Source of the DNA: Phycisphaerae bacterium
Lineage (GTDB): Bacteria > Planctomycetota > Phycisphaerae > Phycisphaerales > SM1A02
DNA length: 11,828 nucleotides
Direction of reading: 5' to 3'
Assembly: GCA_018663565.1 (NCBI GenBank)
Contig: JABJQE010000227.1
Coordinates: 1 to 11,828, forward strand
Part shown: one piece after another, positions 1-6,419 of the stretch
How positions within the stretch are numbered: position 1 is the first letter of the stretch
Layout of the letters: each line of letters opens with the position of its first letter
Program-made: the position numbers and the translations under genes
Notes under the pieces: model-generated
Told to the model about the DNA's origin: nothing
What the model saw: the letters and a program-made list of their open reading frames with translations, nothing else
The model's database searches: none

Positions 1-1207
1 AGATGGCGGCAAGGACGAAGGCGCCCAGGGAAGCCATGATGATGATGAGGATTGGTGGAAATGCCTTTGTAAAGATCTTGATCGATACATTCACTTGGCG
101 ATCAAAGGCGGTTGCGGCGTGACCAAGCATCTTCTCGAGTTGCCCGGATCGTTCACCAAGGTTGACGACTTGAACAAGCAGTGGGGGGAACAAGCCAGAT
201 CGTTCAAGTGGGTCAGCAAGTGGTTTGCCTTCTGTCACTTGGGCGTGGACATCGTCAATCGCACGCATCATGGCTGTATTGACGAGGGTGTCGCGGGTTA
301 TATTCAAACAATCGAGCAGTGGCAGCCCGGCCGAAGCAAGCGTACCCATTGTTCGAGTAAATCGTGCGACGGCGACATCCCGGAGGAGTTTGCCCAGAAC
401 GGGCACTTTGAGTTTCCATGTGTCCCAGCGAAGACGATTATCTGGGCTTACGATCCAGAATTTCCAGAACAGCACACTGCCGACAATGCCCACAATGCAG
501 AGTGGCCACCATGCCGTAATGAAGTCGGCCAGGTTGAGCAGGATTTCAGTGGGAAGTGGCAACTGCTTCATTCCTGCTGCCTTGAGTGGTTCCATCAGGC
601 GTGGGATGAGCACTGTGACAAGAATGATTGCACTGCTGAGAATGAGCACGGCCACCATGAGTGGGTAGAACACGGCGCCGAGTATTTCGCGGCGAAGTTC
701 AATGGATCGTTCGAGGAGGTCTGCGAGTTGATGCAGCACGATACTGCTCTCTCCGGAGGCATCTGCGGCGCGGAGCATTCCCCCAATGAGGTCGTTAAAG
801 GGCGCGCCATACGAGGTGGCCGCCTTGTGCAGGGACTCGCCCGCCTCTACGCGGTCGATGAAGTGGTCGAGCACCACCGGCGCGGATCGGCCAGAGGCTT
901 GCTTTCGGATCGTGCGAAGTGCTTGCATCAGCGGCAGGCCAGCCTCAAGCGCGGTGGCGAGTTCCCGCATGAGCGCGGCGACTTCAGTCGTTCGCATCGT
1001 TGGTCGGCCTGGATGTCGCTTGGCAGGGCTCGTTGTGTTCGAGCGTGGGTCATGTATGGCGGTTCCGCCGCCAGCGGTAATTAATGAAGTTGCAGTTTCG
1101 CCGCGTTGAAGGAGTTGGCGTGTTGCATCTGCTCGGCTTGAAGCCGAGATAGACCCTCGGCGAGCGCGGCCGTTGGTTGAAATTGCCTCATAGTCAAAGG
1201 TCGGCAT
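1..1207 (-). CDS. gspF: Type II secretion / type IV pilus inner-membrane platform protein GspF, C-terminus cut by window edge
   Basis: Reading the minus strand from an ATG at 1207-1205 gives 402 codons without a stop, running off the left edge. GspF is the polytopic inner-membrane platform that couples the GspE ATPase to pseudopilin assembly. The family is about 400 residues, so only a few C-terminal residues should be missing. Two T2SSF repeats are visible, at about 76-200 and 278-400, each with the usual wording: LATALEAGLPL (84-94) and LASAGLPLLD (290-299), then AADASGE (147-153) and VVNLGERSGQLEKML (347-361). Hydrophobic segments lie near 178-203, 232-252 and 381-402. Residues 45-70 form a polar, low-complexity linker after the N-terminal domain. 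The start lies 3 nt after the gspE stop, so translational coupling is likely. A GAGGAG stands 15 nt upstream, too far for a good ribosome site. Identity is secure; whether it serves a T2SS or a pilus cannot be decided here. Confidence 0.93.
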   Translation of the reverse strand, partial: MPTFDYEAISTNGRARRGSISASSRADATRQLLQRGETATSLITAGGGTAIHDPRSNTTSPAKRHPGRPTMRTTEVAALMRELATALEAGLPLMQALRTIRKQASGRSAPVVLDHFIDRVEAGESLHKAATSYGAPFNDLIGGMLRAADASGESSIVLHQLADLLERSIELRREILGAVFYPLMVAVLILSSAIILVTVLIPRLMEPLKAAGMKQLPLPTEILLNLADFITAWWPLCIVGIVGSVLFWKFWIVSPDNRLRWDTWKLKVPVLGKLLRDVAVARFTRTMGTLASAGLPLLDCLNITRDTLVNTAMMRAIDDVHAQVTEGKPLADPLERSGLFPPLLVQVVNLGERSGQLEKMLGHAATAFDRQVNVSIKIFTKAFPPILIIIMASLGAFVLAAI

Positions 1208-1210
1208 GGC

Positions 1211-2875
1211 CTAGTCGAAGATCTCCTCGGCATCTTGCGTCGCGCGGAGCACTTCAGGAACGGTCGTGACGCCTTCGCGTGCTCGGTCCATCCCGTCCTG
1301 ACGCATGGTGCGGAAACTCTCTGGCAGGGCCTCGGCCATGTCGGCGCTTGCTGCGCCATCGGCGATGGCTCGTCTCAGATTACCTTGAATTCGGAGGAGC
1401 TCAAAGAAACCAACTCGGCCGCGATAGCCACTGTTATTGCACTTGTCGCATCCTTGGCCAACCCAGACCTGGCCGCCAAACGTTGCGACTTCTTCACTCC
1501 GAATGCGAGAGGCAATGTCATCTGGCATGGGAACTTGAGTCTTGCAGTGATCGCAGATACGGCGTCCGAGCCGTTGTGCGAGCAGTCCTTCGAGTACTGA
1601 CGCTACGAGATAGGGCTCAGTGCCCATGTCAACGAGTCGGCCGATTGAACTGATGGCGTCATTCGTATGCAGCGTCGAGAGAATAAGGTGGCCGGTCAGT
1701 GCCGAGCGGATGGCAATCTCTGCTGTTTCGCCATCTCGTATTTCTCCGACGAGCACGATGTCTGGGTCTTGACGCAGAATCGATCGAAGTCCTGACGCAA
1801 ACGTCAGGCCACGCTTTGCATTGACCGGGATCTGGTTAATGCCCTGAAGTTCGTACTCAACAGGATCTTCAATGGTGATGATCTTCTTGGTGGCATCGAA
1901 GATCCGAGTCAGCGAGGCATACAAGGTGGTGGTCTTGCCTGAGCCGGTCGGACCGGTGTTGAGCAGAATGCCGTGTGGCTTGGCGAGCAGGTCGTCCATT
2001 GATGCTTGCAGTTCGGGTCGAATGCCAAGCGTGTTAAAGTCGAGGCGAAGCTGGCTTTTGTCGAGAATACGCATGACGACCGATTCGCCGTAGAGCGTGG
2101 GGACGGTGGACACTCGAATGTCAATCTTGCGACCTTCGTATCGCAGCGAAATCTTGCCATCCTGTGGGATGTATCGCTCGGCGATGTTCATGCCGGCCAT
2201 AATCTTGATGCGGCCAATGAGTGCTGGCTGCAAGTGCTTTGGGGGTGGGGGCTGCATGTGCAAGACGCCATCGATTCGGTATCGAACAGTGAGCTCGGTC
2301 TCGAACGGTTCAACATGCACATCACTCGTTCGCGATTGAATGGCCTCAATCAGAACGAGGTTGACCAAGTTGACGAGCGTGGGTTCTTCGGCCATCCGAT
2401 GAATGTCGTCAGTTTCGAAAGCATCAAGATTGTGTTCGAGGTCGTCGCCATCTGCGTCAGTTTGTCCGCCGAGCAAGTCGGCCATCTTTGAAGCGGTGGT
2501 GCCATAGTGCTGCCGGAGGAGTTCGGCAAAGATGGCCGGCTCCATGCCCTCTCGCTGCACTGGTATGCCCGTGAGAACGGCAATCTCGTCGGCGGCATCA
2601 GTGTCGAGCGGGTCGAACATCGCGAGCACGAGCGTGCTGTCGCGACGATCAATTGGAACGATTCTCAGTCGAACTGCTACTTCAGGGTCCACAAGAGCGA
2701 TGGTGTCTGCGTCGGCTTGGACGGGTCGTTCATGCCAGTGAATGCCAAGGAGATTTGCGCGTTCGCGAATGGCAGCCGCCTGCTCGTCGATCGTGCGGCT
2801 GGCAGTCAGCGTCTTTTCGGCCTCTTCGCCTGAGTCGTGGTCGAATTCGGTGGGGTCTCGATCCATATCAGTCAT
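1211..2875 (-). CDS. gspE: Type II secretion / type IV pilus assembly ATPase GspE (PilB family)
   Basis: This is the cytoplasmic hexameric ATPase that drives pseudopilus or pilus assembly. It is 554 residues from the ATG at 2875-2873, normal for the family. An N-terminal GspE_N-type domain spans about 30-125. The ATPase core has an Asp-box region (SDVHVEP, 184-190), Walker A GPTGSGKT (308-315), Walker B DIVLVGEIRD (372-381) and a His box (HLILSTLHT, 396-404). The zinc-binding tetracysteine is intact as C441/C444 and C476/C479. The frame stays open to 3205, but those extra 110 codons overlap the upstream gene and are not GspE-like, so the internal ATG was chosen. That ATG overlaps the upstream stop by 8 nt and has AGGG 5 nt before it. 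A second in-frame ATG at 2866-2864 is possible. gspF follows after 3 nt. The conserved zinc and His motifs favour an assembly ATPase over a PilT-type retraction ATPase. Confidence 0.96.
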   Translation of the reverse strand: MTDMDRDPTEFDHDSGEEAEKTLTASRTIDEQAAAIRERANLLGIHWHERPVQADADTIALVDPEVAVRLRIVPIDRRDSTLVLAMFDPLDTDAADEIAVLTGIPVQREGMEPAIFAELLRQHYGTTASKMADLLGGQTDADGDDLEHNLDAFETDDIHRMAEEPTLVNLVNLVLIEAIQSRTSDVHVEPFETELTVRYRIDGVLHMQPPPPKHLQPALIGRIKIMAGMNIAERYIPQDGKISLRYEGRKIDIRVSTVPTLYGESVVMRILDKSQLRLDFNTLGIRPELQASMDDLLAKPHGILLNTGPTGSGKTTTLYASLTRIFDATKKIITIEDPVEYELQGINQIPVNAKRGLTFASGLRSILRQDPDIVLVGEIRDGETAEIAIRSALTGHLILSTLHTNDAISSIGRLVDMGTEPYLVASVLEGLLAQRLGRRICDHCKTQVPMPDDIASRIRSEEVATFGGQVWVGQGCDKCNNSGYRGRVGFFELLRIQGNLRRAIADGAASADMAEALPESFRTMRQDGMDRAREGVTTVPEVLRATQDAEEIFD

Positions 2876-4214
2876 CGCGGCCCTTTGGGCTTCCGATTGG
2901 TCCGCGTGGTCGAGCGTTGCCGAATGTCTTGTTCGGGCCGGTGAGTTTACCGCTCGCCGTTTGGCCGCGTTCTTTGGGGCTGCTCGCTTTGCCGGTTGCT
3001 CGAATTCCGCCTGATGCCTTGGCGTTGGGATCGTTTGATCCGGGTTTCGGTCGTGGCAAGTATCGCGAAGCGCCTTCGAGTTCAGAGAAGATTTCGAGTC
3101 CAAGCAGATCGCGAAGCAGTTCGACATATCGCGTGCCCAATTCACGTCGTTGTTGATAGAGATCACGGGTTGGATCTTGGGGTATAACGCGCGGCTCGCC
3201 TGCAAGTCGGCGGGCGCGATTCAGAATCTTGGCTTTCTCAAGTTCAGGTTCCCAGTTTCGGGTGAGATCGAGTAACGCCGAGTTGATTGCGCCGAGTTCT
3301 TCGATGTAAGAGGCAAAAAGATCCTCAACGGCGGCGGTGAGTGCGGGGTCGGCCTTCACCTGTTCTGATTGGATCGCTGCTTTGAATAGCCGTTCCGCTG
3401 GTGTTGTGCGATACACGCGTCCGTACCCACGCTTCAGGGCTTCTCGTCGAAACGCATCACCATTGGCGGCGTAGAGCACGGCGAGTTCTTCAATAGCGGC
3501 GTCTGTGATGTCGCGCACCTGAATTCGAGCTGCCAGTTCTTTCGCACGATCTCGCGAGTCGTCGCTACTGTTGTTGTTGATCTGCTCGAGCAGGTCGTAG
3601 TTCTGGCGAGTTGCGTTCGCTCGTACGATCAACGCGTCGTGAAGGGCCAGTTCCCATCTTAATTTGGCGTCGGCGAGTGCGGTGGCCGGGGCAGGCTGCA
3701 AGTCGAGGTCACGCATGACGTGATCGATGTTGGTGTTCTCCCCAGATAGTCGACTATCAGGCAGTCGCTTCTCGCGCTCGAGACGGCGGTAGAATCTGGT
3801 CCATGCGGCCTGTTGTTCTTCATCAAGAATAATGCGAATGTTTTCGACGAGTTGGATGCCCAATACGTCTCGTTGCCCAGCCCATCCTTGGATTGGAGCA
3901 AGGACGGCTTTTACAATGGCGTCCTTGTCGTCGCCAAGTTCTCCTACGGCGTTGGCTACATCCGTGACTTCTGCTTCCATGTTGTCGAGGCCTTCTTGGA
4001 ACTCTCGCTCGTAGTCATCGAAGATCATCTCGGCAATCACTTGTTGTTCCTCAGTGAGGTGAAGTCCCTCAATGAAAAGCAGTAGATCCCGGCTGAAATA
4101 CTTCGGCTTCATGATGGATGGCAAACTGCCAAGCCCTTGGGCTGTCGCGGCGAGGCCAAAGCAGATGGCGGCGAGAAGTGACAAAGCTGTTGTTACGAGT
4201 CGTGGACGGGGCAT
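2868..4214 (-). CDS. Signal-peptide helical protein of unknown function with two Spy-like (L-x-E-E-Q-Q) motifs, coupled to gspE
   Basis: The product is 448 residues and I do not recognise a named family. The start at 4214 is supported by GGAG six nt upstream and by a signal peptide directly after it: basic MPRPR, hydrophobic 7-24, and a likely cut after ATAQG near 27. The open frame continues upstream to 4487 only as a shadow antisense to the intergenic region and into scoA. The mature part looks almost wholly alpha-helical and highly charged. Two similar stretches, LHLTEEQQ (51-58) and RIILDEEQQ (127-135), resemble the LTxxQ motif of the Spy/CpxP periplasmic family, which is an inference from motif shape. 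Residues 388-448 form a basic, Gly/Ser/Pro/Lys-rich tail likely to be disordered. Its stop overlaps the gspE start by 8 nt, so it is probably co-translated with the secretion genes. It may be a periplasmic chaperone or accessory factor of that machine, or an unrelated envelope protein. Confidence 0.85.
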   Translation of the reverse strand: MPRPRLVTTALSLLAAICFGLAATAQGLGSLPSIMKPKYFSRDLLLFIEGLHLTEEQQVIAEMIFDDYEREFQEGLDNMEAEVTDVANAVGELGDDKDAIVKAVLAPIQGWAGQRDVLGIQLVENIRIILDEEQQAAWTRFYRRLEREKRLPDSRLSGENTNIDHVMRDLDLQPAPATALADAKLRWELALHDALIVRANATRQNYDLLEQINNNSSDDSRDRAKELAARIQVRDITDAAIEELAVLYAANGDAFRREALKRGYGRVYRTTPAERLFKAAIQSEQVKADPALTAAVEDLFASYIEELGAINSALLDLTRNWEPELEKAKILNRARRLAGEPRVIPQDPTRDLYQQRRELGTRYVELLRDLLGLEIFSELEGASRYLPRPKPGSNDPNAKASGGIRATGKASSPKERGQTASGKLTGPNKTFGNARPRGPIGSPKGRDD

Positions 4215-4339
4215 GGGTCTCTCCAGGTATCCAAGAGGCGGAAGTAGGGGGGGCGAAGACCACACCAACGGTGGGCCTGCCTCTTTATGGCAGCAAAGAT
4301 AGAAAGCAGGCAGCGATTGTACCCCGAGAGGGGCATTCT
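4215..4339 (-). other. Intergenic spacer between scoA and the signal-peptide gene
   Basis: This 125-nt spacer follows the scoA stop. Near its upstream end is a small perfect hairpin at 4322-4333 (four C, a TCTC loop, four G on the minus strand). It is too short, and lacks a T-run, to be a convincing terminator. TACAAT at 4321-4316 (minus strand) matches five of six bases of the -10 consensus, but no good -35 stands 17 nt before it. The gene below probably has its own promoter here, but I cannot place it with confidence. Confidence 0.3.
4219..4224 (-). promoter_or_regulatory. Ribosome binding site of the signal-peptide protein
   Basis: GGAGAG on the minus strand; its GGAG core ends 6 nt before the ATG at 4214. 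It decides the start, excluding the 91 extra upstream codons of the open frame. Confidence 0.7.
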
Positions 4340-5032
4340 TTACGAAACGGTGCGTTGCTCGATGCGTTTCTCGGACATGGTTTGAACAATTCGGTCGACA
4401 TAGATGCCGGGCGTATGGACCTGATCGGGGTCGATTGAGCCTACTGGCACGATTTCCTCGACTTCGGCCACGGTGGTGCGTCCGCACATTGCCACGGCTG
4501 GATTGAAGTTCCGAGCGGTCTTGCGGTAGACCAAATTGCCCACCTCATCGGCCTTCCATGCCTTCACGAGGGAGAGATCTGCCAGTATTCCGGCTTCGAG
4601 GATGTGGGTGTGCCCCTGGAATTCACGGTGTTCCTTGCCCTCTGCTACCACGGTGCCGACGCCGGTGCGGGTATAGAAGCCCGGAATACCTGCGCCGCCT
4701 GCTCGCATCCGCTCGGCAAGGGTGCCCTGGGGGGTGAATTCCAGTTCGAGTTCCCCGGCAAGGTATTGCCGTTCAAATTCTGCATTCTCGCCCACATACG
4801 AGCTGACCATTCGTTTGATTTGCCGAGACTGCAGAAGCAGGCCGAGTCCCCAATCATCGACGCCTGCATTATTCGATACGGCGGTCAGTCCGGTGGCACC
4901 AGAATCACGCAGCGCAATGATGAGCTGTTCAGGAATGCCGCACAATCCGAAACCCCCCACCGCGACGGTGATGTCATTGCATGTGAGGCCTTCGAGGGCT
5001 GCCGCTGGGCTTGAGACGATTTTCTGTGTCAT
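4340..5032 (-). CDS. scoA: 3-oxoacid CoA-transferase subunit A (succinyl-CoA:acetoacetate type), without an adjacent subunit B
   Basis: This is subunit A of the enzyme that moves CoA from succinyl-CoA (or a similar donor) to a 3-ketoacid such as acetoacetate. It is 230 residues from the ATG at 5032, matching the family's roughly 230-235. The open frame begins upstream at 5173, but those 47 codons do not resemble the family and cross the divergent promoter region. Family marks are the glycine-rich GGFGLCGIPEQL (26-37), SNNAG (53-57), the block FTPQGTLAERMRAGGAGIP (99-117) and HTPGIYVDRIV (206-216). The catalytic glutamate of these enzymes is on subunit B, so this protein cannot be active alone. 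No scoB is present: the next gene downstream is an unrelated secreted protein and the upstream neighbour is an MFS transporter on the other strand. No good ribosome site is visible. The family is clear; the exact acid substrate is not (atoD-type enzymes are close relatives). Confidence 0.92.
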   Translation of the reverse strand: MTQKIVSSPAAALEGLTCNDITVAVGGFGLCGIPEQLIIALRDSGATGLTAVSNNAGVDDWGLGLLLQSRQIKRMVSSYVGENAEFERQYLAGELELEFTPQGTLAERMRAGGAGIPGFYTRTGVGTVVAEGKEHREFQGHTHILEAGILADLSLVKAWKADEVGNLVYRKTARNFNPAVAMCGRTTVAEVEEIVPVGSIDPDQVHTPGIYVDRIVQTMSEKRIEQRTVS

Positions 5033-5059
5033 GGTACGATCGCATTTCCGGTTCAAAGT

Positions 5060-5076
5060 ACGTTCAGTGTGAACGT
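5060..5076. promoter_or_regulatory. Perfect 7-3-7 palindrome, candidate operator between scoA and the MFS gene
   Basis: ACGTTCA-GTG-TGAACGT is a perfect inverted repeat with 7-bp arms. It sits in the 129-nt divergent spacer, 28 nt upstream of the scoA ATG and 86 nt upstream of the MFS start. Its size and placement fit an operator for a dimeric repressor such as a TetR- or GntR-type protein. No regulator gene is in the window, so the binding protein is unknown. It could also form a short hairpin in the scoA leader. Confidence 0.4.
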
Positions 5077-5150
5077 CGAACTCGCAAGCCAAGGATTGAG
5101 TTATGCCCGTGCTCGCCAACGTCTTGCAGGATAGCGTGCCCTGCCAACAA

Positions 5151-5155
5151 TGGAG
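5151..5155 (+). promoter_or_regulatory. Ribosome binding site supporting a GTG start for the MFS gene
   Basis: TGGAG stands 6 nt before the GTG at 5162. The ATG at 5150 overlaps this motif and has no ribosome site of its own, so the GTG is preferred. Confidence 0.5.
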
Positions 5156-5161
5156 CGTGGC

Positions 5162-6382
5162 GTGAGCGAGCACAGTTCATCCTCAGAAACGGCTGAAGTT
5201 CGCCGCCCAGTGCTCATGGTCTGCCTGCTCGTTGGGCTCGCAGCCCTGCCTGATGCCATGATTCCACTTGCCCTCAAGGCTGGGGTGATGGATCGATGGG
5301 GCGTGTCGCCATCCTCGGCACACTGGTTTGTGGCAGCCTCGTTGATTGGGGCGTTTGTGGCGGTGCCGATGCTGCGCCGGCTTCAGTTACGGTTCGGACC
5401 CGGTCAATTGGTTTTTGGAGCGGCGATGGTGAATGGGCTCGCTCTCGTTGCATTATGGAGCCCCATCTCGTTCTCAGCCGCTCTGAGCATTCGCGTTGTA
5501 GAGGGCATGGCCGACATTGTGTCGCTTGCCGTGCTGCTTGGCCTGCTCGAAGCGGGGCGTCAACACAAAGCGGGAAGTCGCTTCGGCCCCGCCGGTTTGG
5601 CGCTCATGCTTGGATTGGCGTCTGGGGCAGTGATTGGCGGGGTGTCAGCCCCGTCAATTGGAGAGGGTGTGTTCTTGATTGGGGCCGCCATGTGTCTCTT
5701 GCTGGCGCTCGCGGCTGCTGGGTGGTCGCATCCGCTTGGGTTACTTGCTGATCGGCAGGCGAGAGTATCTGCAGCAATGGCGAAATCCGGCCGGCGATCA
5801 TCGCTGTGGCCGGCGTTGACATTTGCATTTGGCGATCGGGCCATTGGGGCAGTTGTGTCTGTGACTGCGACGCTCTATCTGGTTGATGAACTTGATCGTT
5901 CGAGCCGATTTGTTGGTGCGGCAATGGGGGCTTCTTTGGCAATCTTGGCGATTGGAGCATGGCCCGCTGGGCTGCTAGCCGATCGTATCGGCGCCATGCC
6001 GGTTCGCGTTGTGTCTGTCGTGGGGTATGCCGGCGCATTTGCAGCGTTGGCCGCAGCGCCCTGGATGAATATGACCTCGGTACTGCTGGTGTTGGTGCTA
6101 CTTGGCGTTGCGGGGGCAGGCCTCTATCCAACAACGCTCATCTTGGCGAGTCGCGCCGGGGGCGGTCCGGTCGATATGGGCGGCGTCCATGCGATAGGTT
6201 CACTCGGGTATCTCGTTGGCATTATCGGCGCGGGCATCATGATGACTGGAGATGCCGGCGCCGGCCAGTATCAAGCGGTACTGCTGTTCTTTGCCACCGG
6301 GTATCTGCTCCTGAATATCCCCGCGGTCATAAAAATAAGCAGCCGCGTGACTTCGCCGCGACATGAGGTGATTGGGAATTGA
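5162..6382 (+). CDS. Major facilitator superfamily transporter, substrate unknown
   Basis: This is an inner-membrane secondary transporter of 406 residues from the GTG at 5162 (410 from the ATG at 5150). The length and pattern of about 12 hydrophobic segments fit MFS. Clear segments include 17-40, 55-70, 83-108, 112-130, 142-186, 216-241, 251-272, 281-300, 304-330, 345-362 and 370-391. The loop after the segment ending near 272 reads AGLLADRIGAMPVR (269-282), the second-half version of the MFS loop motif G-x-x-x-D-R-x-G. The first-half loop, LRRLQLRFGP (71-80), is degenerate. The stretch around 187-215 is the central cytoplasmic loop. It is divergent from scoA, with a palindrome between them that might control both. 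It ends 37 nt before the stop of the ABC permease, which points the other way; I see no clear terminator in that gap. The substrate cannot be told from sequence; a drug/sugar-type exporter is as likely as a metabolite carrier. Confidence 0.88.
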   Translation: MSEHSSSSETAEVRRPVLMVCLLVGLAALPDAMIPLALKAGVMDRWGVSPSSAHWFVAASLIGAFVAVPMLRRLQLRFGPGQLVFGAAMVNGLALVALWSPISFSAALSIRVVEGMADIVSLAVLLGLLEAGRQHKAGSRFGPAGLALMLGLASGAVIGGVSAPSIGEGVFLIGAAMCLLLALAAAGWSHPLGLLADRQARVSAAMAKSGRRSSLWPALTFAFGDRAIGAVVSVTATLYLVDELDRSSRFVGAAMGASLAILAIGAWPAGLLADRIGAMPVRVVSVVGYAGAFAALAAAPWMNMTSVLLVLVLLGVAGAGLYPTTLILASRAGGGPVDMGGVHAIGSLGYLVGIIGAGIMMTGDAGAGQYQAVLLFFATGYLLLNIPAVIKISSRVTSPRHEVIGN

Positions 6383-6419
6383 CGGCACCGGGGGCAGGCT
6401 TTGAGGCGAGGTTCTGTCC

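Noticed and set aside
95..1084. Plus-strand open frame of 329 residues
   Set aside because: It lies wholly opposite gspF, is Cys/His/Trp-rich with no recognisable domain, and has no ribosome site. It is a shadow frame.
2876..3205. N-terminal extension of the gspE open frame
   Set aside because: It overlaps the upstream secreted-protein gene and is not GspE-like. The ATG at 2875 gives a normal-length GspE.
4322..4333. Small hairpin after scoA as a terminator
   Set aside because: It has only a 4-bp stem and no T-run on the minus strand.
6383..6419. Terminator between the convergent MFS and ABC permease genes
   Set aside because: I saw no inverted repeat followed by a T-run in these 37 nt.
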